This document shows positions 32,757-40,742 of a stretch of 54,916 nucleotides of DNA, piece by piece. The translations under genes and the position numbers were made by a program. This DNA is from Prevotella sp. (lineage in GTDB: Bacteria > Bacteroidota > Bacteroidia > Bacteroidales > Bacteroidaceae). The first letter of the stretch is position 1, and every line of letters starts with the position of its first letter. The notes below the pieces were generated by a model, which was not told the origin of the DNA, did no database searches, and saw nothing but the letters and a program-made list of their open reading frames with translations. The stretch covers positions 1 through 54,916 of the forward strand of contig JAFUDJ010000024.1 of assembly GCA_017459445.1 (NCBI GenBank), given 5' to 3'.

Positions 32757-35057
32757 TTACTTCACGACGACCATACGGCCATTGACGATGTACAGACCCT
32801 TCTGGGCGTTCAGCACACGCTGGCCGTTCAGGTTGTAGACGACGACGCCGTTCAGCTTCTCTGCCTGGATGGCGTTGATGCCGGTGGACTCACCAATGCG
32901 CACGGGATTGAGGACGTTATAGTACCAGTCTTCGCCACCGTCAGCATTCGGACGGAAGTAAACAGTGTATTGGCCTGCGGTATTAACGGTGCAGTTAGCG
33001 GCACCGTCACCAGGATACCAAATGGTTTCATTACCAAGAGTCCTATTAACCTTGAATGCTGCATCGGCCTCCAAGTCGAGCGTAATCATGTACTCTACGC
33101 CTTCAGCTGCCTCATTCAGAGTCAGCACGTAATCTGCGGATTGAGTCCAGTTGTTCATGTTACCAACCAGATAGTAGACAGGCTCCGCAGAAGGAATGTC
33201 GCCAGTCTTCTCGGCAACAGCGCTCAGGGCGTGCGTCTCATCGTTGACGAAAGTAAAGGTTACGGTGTAGTAGCCATCCTTTTCAATAGTCAGAATGGCA
33301 TTGGTATTCTGACCATTCACGTCCTCAGGATAGTTAACCTCCCAACCATGGTTCTTAGCTACCTTGTATTCATATTCACCCTTGTACAGAGCGACATTCT
33401 CCTTAACCAGCGTGAAGGTCACATTGTCCTCAGAAACCATGTCGTTAGCTTCATCAGTAGTATCCCATGCGCTACCCATCAGGGCCTCTGTACCAGCAAT
33501 CGTCCAAGTGGTAACGGGCTCGGGCTCAACCTCCACCTTACCCTGAGAATTATAGGTAGCGCCATCCTCAAAGTCGAGGTCAGCGGTCTGAGGATTACCG
33601 TTATTGCTGAAAATAATCTGTGTAGGATTGCCTGTAGTGCTCCATGTGTAGACACCATCAACAGGAGTGATTTCTACGCCTGGCCAGCTGCCGCCGGTGA
33701 AGTTCTCGGTTTCATTCCAAGCCCAGACATAGACTTTCTCCCAGTTTGCATCGTTGATGAAGGTAACAGTCTTGGTCTCAACAGCAGGAAGTTCGTAGAC
33801 GTTAATCTGCTGTACGGCGTTGCCCTTGATGAGCTCGAAGCCAATCATACCGTCCTCTTGTGCGAGATAGATGGCGCGGCCGACACCCTCGTTGAGGGCT
33901 TCCTTCTCGATACCGTCGTCGTCGGAACGGGTATAGAAGCCGTTACCAGTGTAGATGAACTCCACAATCTGACCGGCCTTGATGCCACCGACAGCGGCGC
34001 AGCGGCCAGCACCTGCAGCGAGGAAGAGTCCCTGTCCGTCAACAATGCTCCAGCCCTTATTGCTGGCAACGGCAGCCTGCACGGCAATCTGCTCCAGACC
34101 CTCGTTGGTGCAGAAGAACACATTGTTGTTCTTAGCATTGGCGTCATTCCAGATAGCACCGGCAGCTTCGCTCTGAAGCTCCAGCGTTACGTCGCCCATG
34201 GTGGTGAAGTCGTAAGCCTTGACAACCGTGTATGCGCTCAGGTCTACGGCAGCCACGGTGATGACACAGGATGCCTCGGCGGTAGCGTCAGACACGGTAG
34301 ATGCCCACTTATTGGTGATGGTAGCCTCGCCGGCAGCCAAGGCGGTCACGGTGCCGTCAGCGGCAACGGTAGCCACAGCCTCGTCGCTGCTCGTCCATGT
34401 CGTCTCAGCGGCGGGTGAAACGTTGGCCGTCAGCTTGGCAGTAGCGCCGGGGATGAGCTTCAAGGTCTGCGGAGTCACGGTAATCACGGGAACAGTCTCC
34501 ACGCCGTAAGGCTCAATCTCAATCTTCGAGACGAGGGTAGCTTTGGCGAACTGGATGTCCAGACGGTCACCGCTGGCAATAGTATAAGTGGTGGCCACCT
34601 TTCCAAACTCCGTACCGGCGTCAATGCCTTCCACGTTGTCAGATACCAGGGTAGTCGTGCCAGCGAGGCAGGTGATGGTTACCTTGTCGCCTGCTTTCAG
34701 GTCGAGGACGGAGAAATAGTGTGTTGCATCCCAAGAGAACAAGCCGCAGTTAGCATCCTTCTTGTTGCTCTTGTTGCGGACACACATCTTGTTGTTTGGG
34801 GTATCTGCTTCAACATACTCGAAGGCAAAGCGCTTGTTCCACTCAAATCCCTGCTCAGTGTAGTCGCCAAGATAGTTCATCGCCTTGTCATTGACAGTAA
34901 ATCCGGCATCGCCGCCGTCGTTGACAGCCCATGGGCCGCCCTTACCGAGCTTCATACACAGCTCTTGGAAGTCGTACGTTTCCAGAGCCGACACTGATGC
35001 GACGCCGCTCACGAGCATGAGGGCCAGCATCATCACTTTAGTAAAAATTCTCTTCAT
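32757..35057 (-). CDS. Secreted BIG2 and starch-binding-module-like protein with T9SS-type tail
   Basis: The 766-residue protein has a signal peptide (MLALMLVSGVASVSA). An N-terminal beta domain (about 25-185) is followed by a BIG2 Ig-like domain (about 190-275; TVTPQTLKLIPGATAKLTAN, EATITNKW) and a second unassigned beta domain. A CBM26-like starch-binding module (about 430-505; VYVWAWNETENFTGGSWPG) comes next, then an X25-like module (about 520-620) and a SusE/F-like module beginning YYLVGNMNNW. It ends VYNLNGQRVLNAQKGLYIVN, a type IX-like C-terminal signal. It is probably a surface glycan-binding protein; no catalytic domain is seen. It is monocistronic, with its own promoter and terminator. 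Confidence 0.8.
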   Translation of the reverse strand: MKRIFTKVMMLALMLVSGVASVSALETYDFQELCMKLGKGGPWAVNDGGDAGFTVNDKAMNYLGDYTEQGFEWNKRFAFEYVEADTPNNKMCVRNKSNKKDANCGLFSWDATHYFSVLDLKAGDKVTITCLAGTTTLVSDNVEGIDAGTEFGKVATTYTIASGDRLDIQFAKATLVSKIEIEPYGVETVPVITVTPQTLKLIPGATAKLTANVSPAAETTWTSSDEAVATVAADGTVTALAAGEATITNKWASTVSDATAEASCVITVAAVDLSAYTVVKAYDFTTMGDVTLELQSEAAGAIWNDANAKNNNVFFCTNEGLEQIAVQAAVASNKGWSIVDGQGLFLAAGAGRCAAVGGIKAGQIVEFIYTGNGFYTRSDDDGIEKEALNEGVGRAIYLAQEDGMIGFELIKGNAVQQINVYELPAVETKTVTFINDANWEKVYVWAWNETENFTGGSWPGVEITPVDGVYTWSTTGNPTQIIFSNNGNPQTADLDFEDGATYNSQGKVEVEPEPVTTWTIAGTEALMGSAWDTTDEANDMVSEDNVTFTLVKENVALYKGEYEYKVAKNHGWEVNYPEDVNGQNTNAILTIEKDGYYTVTFTFVNDETHALSAVAEKTGDIPSAEPVYYLVGNMNNWTQSADYVLTLNEAAEGVEYMITLDLEADAAFKVNRTLGNETIWYPGDGAANCTVNTAGQYTVYFRPNADGGEDWYYNVLNPVRIGESTGINAIQAEKLNGVVVYNLNGQRVLNAQKGLYIVNGRMVVVK

Positions 35058-35100
35058 ACAGTTTGTTTTTAGTTAATAAATTGATTGTCTGTAATTTCCT

Positions 35101-35132
35101 GCAAAGATACGCATTTTATCTAAATCACGCAA
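35101..35132 (-). promoter_or_regulatory. Promoter of the BIG2/starch-binding-like gene
   Basis: On the minus strand, TTG (35130-35132), 20 bases, then TATCTTTGC (35101-35109), about 45 bases before the ATG at 35057. Confidence 0.55.
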
Positions 35133-35175
35133 GTTTTTTTGACGGAATTTGGCGGAATCGGAAAGGAATTTTCCG

Positions 35176-35223
35176 TTCGTTTGTTTATTTATATAATAAT
35201 ATATATATAAATAAACAAACGAA
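35176..35223. repeat. 20-bp perfect AT-rich inverted repeat
   Basis: Arms at 35176-35195 and 35204-35223 are exact reverse complements (left arm begins TTCGTTTGTTTATT) with an eight-base AT loop. It lies downstream of the MBL gene and upstream of the BIG2 gene promoter. It could end the murB-MBL transcript or extrude as a cruciform. Confidence 0.8.
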
Positions 35224-35265
35224 ACAAAAAACCCACACCTTTCCGCGCGGCTGTGAAAGCATATT

Positions 35266-35326
35266 GTTTGCACGGCGCAAGTATGGTGTTTGCAGGGCGC
35301 AAACGACAGGTTTGCAGGGTTCAAAC
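35266..35326. repeat. 22-bp-period palindromic array (GTTTGCA / CGCAAAC)
   Basis: GTTTGCA occurs at 35266, 35288 and 35310, exactly 22 apart. Inverted partners (CGCAAG, CGCAAAC, TTCAAAC) start at 35276, 35298 and 35320, again 22 apart. The last unit includes the stop codon of the MBL-fold gene. It has the same architecture as the array at 423-516 but a different sequence. Confidence 0.8.
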
Positions 35327-36079
35327 GTGGAGCACCTGGCCGTCGTAGGCCAGCTGGATGTCGGGAGGCAGCTGGGCGTTGACCTCGGCATGGCGCCCGA
35401 TGTCGTGGCTGGAATGGATGAGCCAGGTGCGGCGGGCTCCGACGCGACGGGCAAAGAGCACGGCGTCGTCGAGCGACTGGTGCGAGTGGTGTTCCTTGAT
35501 GCGTAAGGCGTTGACTACCAGTGTGTCGCAACCCATGACGTAAGGTATTTCTTCATCGGCTATGGTCTTCATGTCGGTGATGTAGCAGAGCGGTCCGATG
35601 CGGAAGCCGAGGATGGGCAGGTCGTGGTGCATCACCTGGATGGGCATGATGTCGAAGTCGCCGATGCGGAACGCCTCATGGGGATGGATTTCGTGCAGCT
35701 GGATGGCGGGCACGCCGGGGTAGCGGTGCTCGGCAAAGCAATAGGGCAGCATGTGGAGCATGCCCTGCCGCGCTATGGGGTCGGCATAGACATTGATTTC
35801 GCCAAACTGGCAGTAGGGCCGCACGTCGTCCATGCCGCCCATGTGGTCGTAGTGGGCATGGGTGATGAGGATGCCGTCGATGCGGCGGAAGGGCTGCGGC
35901 ATGATTTGCTGGCGGAAGTCGGGCCCGCAGTCGATGAGCAGCCGCGTGCGCTCGGTCTCAAGCAGCGCCGAGCAGCGCAGTCGTTTGTCGTGGGCGTCGG
36001 GACTGGTGCAGGTGTGGCAGCGGCATCCGATGGTAGGCACGCCGCACGATGTCCCCGTGCCAAGGAAGGTCAGTTTCAT
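35321..36079 (-). CDS. PhnP-like MBL-fold metal-dependent hydrolase
   Basis: The 252-residue protein has the metallo-beta-lactamase fold: MKLTFLGTGTSCGVP at the start, metal ligands in THAHYDHMGGMDDV, further ligands in MHHDLP and YITDMKT, and a late HSSHD. It resembles PhnP/cyclic phosphodiesterases; the extra cysteines in CRCHTCTS recall the PhnP zinc site. It probably hydrolyses a phosphodiester. Its ATG overlaps the murB stop by four bases. The stop codon lies inside the third unit of a 22-bp palindromic array. Confidence 0.88.
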   Translation of the reverse strand: MKLTFLGTGTSCGVPTIGCRCHTCTSPDAHDKRLRCSALLETERTRLLIDCGPDFRQQIMPQPFRRIDGILITHAHYDHMGGMDDVRPYCQFGEINVYADPIARQGMLHMLPYCFAEHRYPGVPAIQLHEIHPHEAFRIGDFDIMPIQVMHHDLPILGFRIGPLCYITDMKTIADEEIPYVMGCDTLVVNALRIKEHHSHQSLDDAVLFARRVGARRTWLIHSSHDIGRHAEVNAQLPPDIQLAYDGQVLHV

Positions 36080-37074
36080 ACTATATTCACTTCAGGGTGG
36101 ATGGCTATGCCGAATTTCGCGAGCACGTCGCGCTGGATGGCGCGGCAGAGGGCTACGATGTCGTCGCCCGTGGCACCGCCACGGTTGACGAGCACGAGGG
36201 CCTGTCGGTCGTGCACGCCGGCACGCCCCAGCGCGCGTCCCCGCCATCCGCACTGGTCGATGAGCCATGCAGCGGGAATCTTCTCGCGTTCCTTATTAAT
36301 ATAATAGTGGGGCATGTCGGGATAGTCGGCCAGCAGCTGCTCGAAGTGGCTGCGGCTGACGACGGGGTTCATGAAGAAGCTGCCGGCGTTGCCCGTCACC
36401 TGCGGGTCGGGGAGCTTGGCGCGCCGGATGTCGATGATGACCTGGCGCAGCTGCTCGGCGGTAGGCTGCAAGATGGCGCGCCGCTCCAGCTCGGCGGCTA
36501 TGTTGCCGTAGGCGGTGTTCAGCCGTTCGGTGAGCGACAGGCGGTAGGTGACGCGGGTGATGAGGAAGCGGTTCTTCCACTCGTGCTTGAAGCGGCTGTC
36601 GCGATAGCCGTAGGCGCACTCGCCGGCGCTGATAAGGCACTGCCGGCCCGTAGTGATGTCGACGGCCTCGACGCTCTCAATGAGGTCCTTCACCTCGACG
36701 CCGTAGGCCCCGATGTTCTGCACGGCCGACGCCCCCACCTCGCCGGGTATGAGCGAGAGGTTCTCGGCGCCGTAGAGACGGTGGCCGACGCACCAGGCCA
36801 CCACGTCGTCCCACAGCTCGCCGCTGCCGCAGCGCACGCGGCCTTCGCCCAGCGGCTCGATGCCCTTGACGGCGGAGTGAAGCACCGTGCCGTTGAAGTC
36901 GCGCGTGAGGAGCAGGTTGCTGCCGCTGCCCACTATCATGTACGGCGCTCCCTGCACGAGGCGGGCCGCCTGCTGCGCCTCCTCCTCGGAGGCATACTCC
37001 AGAAAGCGGCTGCACTTCGCGTCGATGCCGAACGTGTTATGTTTCAGAAGGTTGTAGTCTTTTGCGTCTCTCAT
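36076..37074 (-). CDS. murB: UDP-N-acetylenolpyruvoylglucosamine reductase
   Basis: The 332-residue cytosolic flavoenzyme reduces UDP-GlcNAc-enolpyruvate to UDP-MurNAc with NADPH in peptidoglycan synthesis. Seen are the N-terminal YNLLKHNTFGIDAK, the FAD-binding VGSGSNLLLTRDF, the GEVGASAVQNIGAYGVEV segment with its catalytic region, YGYRDSRFKHEW and NAGSFFMNPVVS with its catalytic serine. Length and domain order fit the E. coli-like type I MurB. It sits between the DUF4348 lipoprotein gene (three-base gap) and the MBL gene (four-base overlap) and probably shares their transcript. Confidence 0.95.
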   Translation of the reverse strand: MRDAKDYNLLKHNTFGIDAKCSRFLEYASEEEAQQAARLVQGAPYMIVGSGSNLLLTRDFNGTVLHSAVKGIEPLGEGRVRCGSGELWDDVVAWCVGHRLYGAENLSLIPGEVGASAVQNIGAYGVEVKDLIESVEAVDITTGRQCLISAGECAYGYRDSRFKHEWKNRFLITRVTYRLSLTERLNTAYGNIAAELERRAILQPTAEQLRQVIIDIRRAKLPDPQVTGNAGSFFMNPVVSRSHFEQLLADYPDMPHYYINKEREKIPAAWLIDQCGWRGRALGRAGVHDRQALVLVNRGGATGDDIVALCRAIQRDVLAKFGIAIHPEVNIV

Positions 37075-37077
37075 ACT

Positions 37078-37920
37078 TTAAGTAATCAGCTTGGTAAGTT
37101 TCCACTTGCCGCCCTTGCGGCGGAACGTCATCTGCACCTCGAAGCCGTTGGCAATGCCGCGCAGGACGAAGACCTTGCTGTCGCCCTCCTCTTCGGGCTT
37201 GCCGTAGACGATGTTATAGATGACGTCCGACGGCAGCTCCGGTGCGAAGGCCTCCCAGCTGTCGGGGCTGATGACGCCCTCCATCTCGCTGAAGTCGTCG
37301 TCAGGGTCGGGGCCGACAAAGGCGACGGTCTCCGCCAGGCTGTGCGCCTGGAAGGTGCTGTCGCTGGCAAAGCGGTGGTAGAAGTCGAGGAACGAGGCGT
37401 TGAGCGACTGCGCCATCGGCATGCGGTGCACGGCAGTCATCATCCACAGGCCCTTGATGCGGTCGAAGACGTACTTCGTCACGCGACCGTCGTCAAAGGC
37501 AATCCGCTCCACCTCGACGTGGCTGACGGCCGTGTCCTTGGCTGCCTCCATGTGCTGCTCGCTGTCGAACAGCATGGTGTAGAAGCCCTGCGGCATGAAG
37601 AAATAGTCCATGTGCCAGTCGGAACGGCGCAGACGGACGGCCTCGCCGTCCTCGCCGTACTGCGGCAACGGGAAGGCAATGCGCTGCCGCTGCAGGCGGC
37701 TGTTGGCGGCAAAGTTAAAGATAAAGTCGTCGAAGAGCTCGTCGGCGGCCTTGGGCATGGGCATCTCCTCCAGGGCGTCGGCCAGCGAGTCGGCGGCTGC
37801 CGTATCGGCCGGCATGACGGAATCGGCCTGCTCGTCGTCAGCCAGCGGGGCTGTCCTGTTGCCTCCGCACGCTGCCGTCATGAGCAGGACGGCCAAGAGG
37901 ATTATCAGATAGGGTCTCAT
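37078..37920 (-). CDS. DUF4348 lipoprotein
   Basis: The 280-residue protein has a lipobox (LLMTAACGG, Cys18), an acidic Ala/Asp linker and a soluble domain with LFDDFIFNFAANSRLQRQRI and a final QMTFRRKGGKWKLTKLIT, matching DUF4348 proteins of Bacteroidales. The fold is probably NTF2-like/SnoaL-like; function unknown. The start was chosen at MRPYLIILL (37920), since the four upstream codons (MCQL) would spoil the signal peptide. It is first in the unit with murB and the MBL gene, with a promoter at 37959-37967. Confidence 0.8.
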   Translation of the reverse strand: MRPYLIILLAVLLMTAACGGNRTAPLADDEQADSVMPADTAAADSLADALEEMPMPKAADELFDDFIFNFAANSRLQRQRIAFPLPQYGEDGEAVRLRRSDWHMDYFFMPQGFYTMLFDSEQHMEAAKDTAVSHVEVERIAFDDGRVTKYVFDRIKGLWMMTAVHRMPMAQSLNASFLDFYHRFASDSTFQAHSLAETVAFVGPDPDDDFSEMEGVISPDSWEAFAPELPSDVIYNIVYGKPEEEGDSKVFVLRGIANGFEVQMTFRRKGGKWKLTKLIT

Positions 37921-37958
37921 CAGTTGACACAAAAATCACGTATTCTCCCAAATTTGGT

Positions 37959-37967
37959 GCAAAGTTA
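37959..37967 (-). promoter_or_regulatory. -7 element of the DUF4348-murB-MBL unit
   Basis: TAACTTTGC on the minus strand, about 38 bases before the ATG at 37920. It is divergent from the pheS promoter. Confidence 0.55.
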
Positions 37968-38010
37968 CAAATATTTCACAATTTATAATTCATAATTCAT
38001 AAATATTTTC

Positions 38011-38019
38011 TACCTTTGC
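38011..38019 (+). promoter_or_regulatory. -7 element of the pheS operon
   Basis: TACCTTTGC 32 bases before the pheS ATG at 38052. The region before it is a simple repeat of AATTCATAA/AATTTATAA units (37980-38003). Confidence 0.6.
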
Positions 38020-38051
38020 ATCAAAATTCATCCATAACACATCTTTTGATT

Positions 38052-39110
38052 ATGATACTTGATAAGATAGACCAACTTCTGAAAGAAGTACAGACACTGA
38101 GTGCCAAGAACGCCGAAGAGGTGGAGCAGCTCCGGCTGAAGTACCTGAGCCGCAAGGGAGAGATAACCGCGCTGATGAACGACTTCCGCAGCGTCGCTGC
38201 CGACGAGAAGAAGACGGTGGGTATGAAAATCAACGAGCTGAAGCAGCTCGCACAGGAGCGCATCAGCCAGCTCCGCGAGGAGTGTGCCACGCAGGAAGGC
38301 GACGACGAGGCCGTCGACCTGACGCGCACCCCCTACCCCGTCAAGCTCGGCACGCGCCACCCGCTGACCATCGTGACGAACGAAATCATCGACATCTTCT
38401 CGCGCATGGGCTTCGTGCTGGCCGACGGCCCGGAGGTGGAAGACGACCTGCACGTGTTCACCCGCATGAACTTTGCCGCCGACCACCCCGCCCGCGACAT
38501 GCAGGACACCTTCTTCGTCAGCCAGCACCCGAACGACGTGACCAAGAACATCCTGCTGCGCTCGCACACGTCGAGCGTACAGGCCCGCGTCATGGAGCAG
38601 ATGCACACCGAGGACGGCAAGCTGACGGCGCCCATCCGCGTCATCTGCCCGGGCCGCGTGTACCGCAACGAGGCCATCACGGCCCGCGCCCACTGCTTCT
38701 TCCACCAGGTGGAGGGCCTCTATATAGACAAGAACGTGAGCTTCACCGACCTTAAACAGGTGCTGCTGAGCTTCGCACGCGAGATGTTCGGAGCCGACAC
38801 GAAGATACGCCTGCGCCCCTCGTACTTCCCCTTCACGGAGCCGTCGGCCGAGATGGACATCTCGTGCTTCATCTGCGGCGGCGAGGGATGCGGCTTCTGC
38901 AAGCACACCGGCTGGGTGGAAATACTGGGCTGCGGCATGGTAGACCCCAACGTGCTCGAGCAGTGCGGCATCGACAGCAAGGAGTACAGCGGCTATGCCT
39001 TCGGCATGGGCGTGGAGCGCATCACCAACCTGAAGTACCAGGTGAGCGACCTCCGCATGTTCTCGGAGAACGACGTCCGCTTCCTGAAGGAATTCGAGTC
39101 GGCCAACTGA
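38052..39110 (+). CDS. pheS: Phenylalanyl-tRNA synthetase alpha subunit
   Basis: The 352-residue class II synthetase subunit has an N-terminal coiled coil (KIDQLLKEVQTLSAKNAEEV), motif 2 region PGRVYRNEAITARAHCFFHQ and motif 3 GMGVERITNLKYQVSDLRMF. It charges tRNA-Phe with PheT, which is not in this window. The start was placed at MILDKIDQLL (38052) because twelve extra upstream codons would begin inside the promoter -7 element. It is first of pheS-thiE-like-prs-tlpA-like. Confidence 0.95.
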   Translation: MILDKIDQLLKEVQTLSAKNAEEVEQLRLKYLSRKGEITALMNDFRSVAADEKKTVGMKINELKQLAQERISQLREECATQEGDDEAVDLTRTPYPVKLGTRHPLTIVTNEIIDIFSRMGFVLADGPEVEDDLHVFTRMNFAADHPARDMQDTFFVSQHPNDVTKNILLRSHTSSVQARVMEQMHTEDGKLTAPIRVICPGRVYRNEAITARAHCFFHQVEGLYIDKNVSFTDLKQVLLSFAREMFGADTKIRLRPSYFPFTEPSAEMDISCFICGGEGCGFCKHTGWVEILGCGMVDPNVLEQCGIDSKEYSGYAFGMGVERITNLKYQVSDLRMFSENDVRFLKEFESAN

Positions 39111-39147
39111 TTAGCACCCATCGCCAACGAGCAGTTGTCATAAAGCA

Positions 39148-39756
39148 ATGAAACTGGCAGTAATGACCCAACCCACGTTCTTCGTGGAGGAAGACAAGAT
39201 ACTCACGTCGCTGTTCGACGAGGGACTGGACAACCTGCACCTGTACAAGCCAGGCTCGTCGCCCATGTACTCGGAGCGCCTGCTGACCCTCCTGTCGGAG
39301 GACATCTGCGCCAAGACCACCGTCCACGGCAACTTCTACCTGAAGGAGGAATACAAGCTGAAGGGCATACACATCGACGACGAGACGACACCGCCGCCGG
39401 CACGCTACAAGGGCCACGTCAGCCGCACCTGCACGCACCTCGACCAGCTCAAGGAGGCCAAGCGGCATGCCGACTACGTGTTCCTGAAATACATCTTCGA
39501 CAGCCAGACGGAGCCTGACCGGAAGGCCACGTTCACCATGGACGAGCTGAAGGAGGCGGCACGGCGCGGACTCATCGACCGCCATGTCTACGCCCTCGGC
39601 GGCATGAACATCGACACGGTGAAGGCCGCCAAGGACCTCGGCTTCGGAGGCATCGTGGTCAGCGGCGACCTCTGGAACCGCTTCAACATCCATCAGGAAC
39701 TGGACTACCAGGCTCTCATCGACCATTTCAGCAAGTTGCGCAAAGCCGTCGGCTAA
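39148..39756 (+). CDS. ThiE-like (thiamine phosphate synthase superfamily) protein
   Basis: The 202-residue TIM-barrel protein resembles Bacteroidales ThiE/TenI-like sequences: LHLYKPGSS near residue 30, GIHIDDE near 74, SRTCTHLDQLKEAKR near 94 and the phosphate-binding end YALGGMNIDTVKAAKDLGFG. Canonical ThiE motifs (HxGQxD, MD(S)xGP) are only partly present, so thiamine phosphate synthesis is uncertain; a TenI-like role or another sugar-phosphate activity is possible. It lies 37 bases after pheS and 50 before prs, without other thiamine genes. Confidence 0.7.
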   Translation: MKLAVMTQPTFFVEEDKILTSLFDEGLDNLHLYKPGSSPMYSERLLTLLSEDICAKTTVHGNFYLKEEYKLKGIHIDDETTPPPARYKGHVSRTCTHLDQLKEAKRHADYVFLKYIFDSQTEPDRKATFTMDELKEAARRGLIDRHVYALGGMNIDTVKAAKDLGFGGIVVSGDLWNRFNIHQELDYQALIDHFSKLRKAVG

Positions 39757-39806
39757 AGCCAGCAAAGCTTCATAAGTCTTCTAAAAAAACAATTATCATC
39801 ATAGCA

Positions 39807-40742
39807 ATGAACAAGAACTACATGGTGTTCTCAGGCACCGCCACGAAGTACCTCGCAGAGAAAATCTGCCAAAGTCTGCATTGCCCGCTGGGCGAGCTTC
39901 TGATTACGAAGTTCTCAGACGGCGAGTTTGCCGTATCGTACGAAGAAAGCATCCGTGGACGCGACATCTTCCTTGTACAGAGCACGTTCCCCAACAGCGA
40001 CAACCTGATGGAGCTGCTGCTGATGATTGATGCCGCCAAGCGCGCCTCGGCACGCACCATCAATGCCGTCATCCCCTACTTCGGATGGGCACGCCAGGAC
40101 CGCAAGGACAAGCCGCGCGTCAGCATCGGAGCCAAGATGGTGGCCGACCTGCTGTCGGCTGTCGGCGTGAACCGCGTCATCACCATGGACCTGCATGCCG
40201 ACCAGATACAGGGATTCTTCAACGTCCCCGTCGACCACCTGTATGCATCGGGCGTCATCCTGCCCTACCTGCAGAGCCTGAAGCTCGACGACCTGGTCAT
40301 CGCATCGCCCGACGTCGGCGGCTCGAAGCGCGCCAACACCTACGCCAAGTACCTCGGCTGCCCGCTGGTGCTCTGCAACAAGACGCGCGCCCGCGCCAAC
40401 GTGGTGGCGTCGATGCAAATCATCGGCGACGTCAAGGACAAGAATGTCGTCATCGTCGACGATATGGTGGACACGGCAGGCACCATCACCAAGGCTGCCG
40501 ACATCATGAAGGAAGCCGGCGCCAGGACGGTACGGGCCTGCGCCTCGCACTGCGTCATGAGCGGACCGGCCAGCGACCGTGTGCAGCAGTCGGCGTTAGA
40601 GGAAATCGTCTTCACCGACTCCATACCCTACGACTTCCAGCGCTGCAGCAAGGTCAAGCAGCTCAGCGTGGCAGACATGTTTGCAGAAACCATACGAAGA
40701 GTCATCAACAATGAAAGCATTTCGGACCAGTATATTGTTTAG
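39807..40742 (+). CDS. prs: Ribose-phosphate pyrophosphokinase (PRPP synthetase)
   Basis: The 311-residue class I PRPP synthetase makes phosphoribosyl pyrophosphate from ribose-5-phosphate and ATP for nucleotide, His, Trp and NAD synthesis. Visible motifs are FSDGEFAVSYEESIRGRD near 30, the flexible-loop/ATP region GWARQDRKDKPRVSIGAKMV near 93, the metal-binding MDLHADQIQGFF and the PRPP loop NVVIVDDMVDTAGTITKAA. The last 32 bases are also the beginning of the next gene in another frame. Confidence 0.96.
   Translation: MNKNYMVFSGTATKYLAEKICQSLHCPLGELLITKFSDGEFAVSYEESIRGRDIFLVQSTFPNSDNLMELLLMIDAAKRASARTINAVIPYFGWARQDRKDKPRVSIGAKMVADLLSAVGVNRVITMDLHADQIQGFFNVPVDHLYASGVILPYLQSLKLDDLVIASPDVGGSKRANTYAKYLGCPLVLCNKTRARANVVASMQIIGDVKDKNVVIVDDMVDTAGTITKAADIMKEAGARTVRACASHCVMSGPASDRVQQSALEEIVFTDSIPYDFQRCSKVKQLSVADMFAETIRRVINNESISDQYIV

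Noticed and set aside
32592-34418. 608-codon plus-strand frame opposite the BIG2/starch-binding-like gene
   Set aside because: Antisense shadow; no domains, and it crosses a terminator and a promoter of minus-strand genes.
36049-37995. 648-codon plus-strand frame opposite murB and the DUF4348 gene
   Set aside because: It crosses two well-supported minus-strand genes and shows only the mirrored codon bias.
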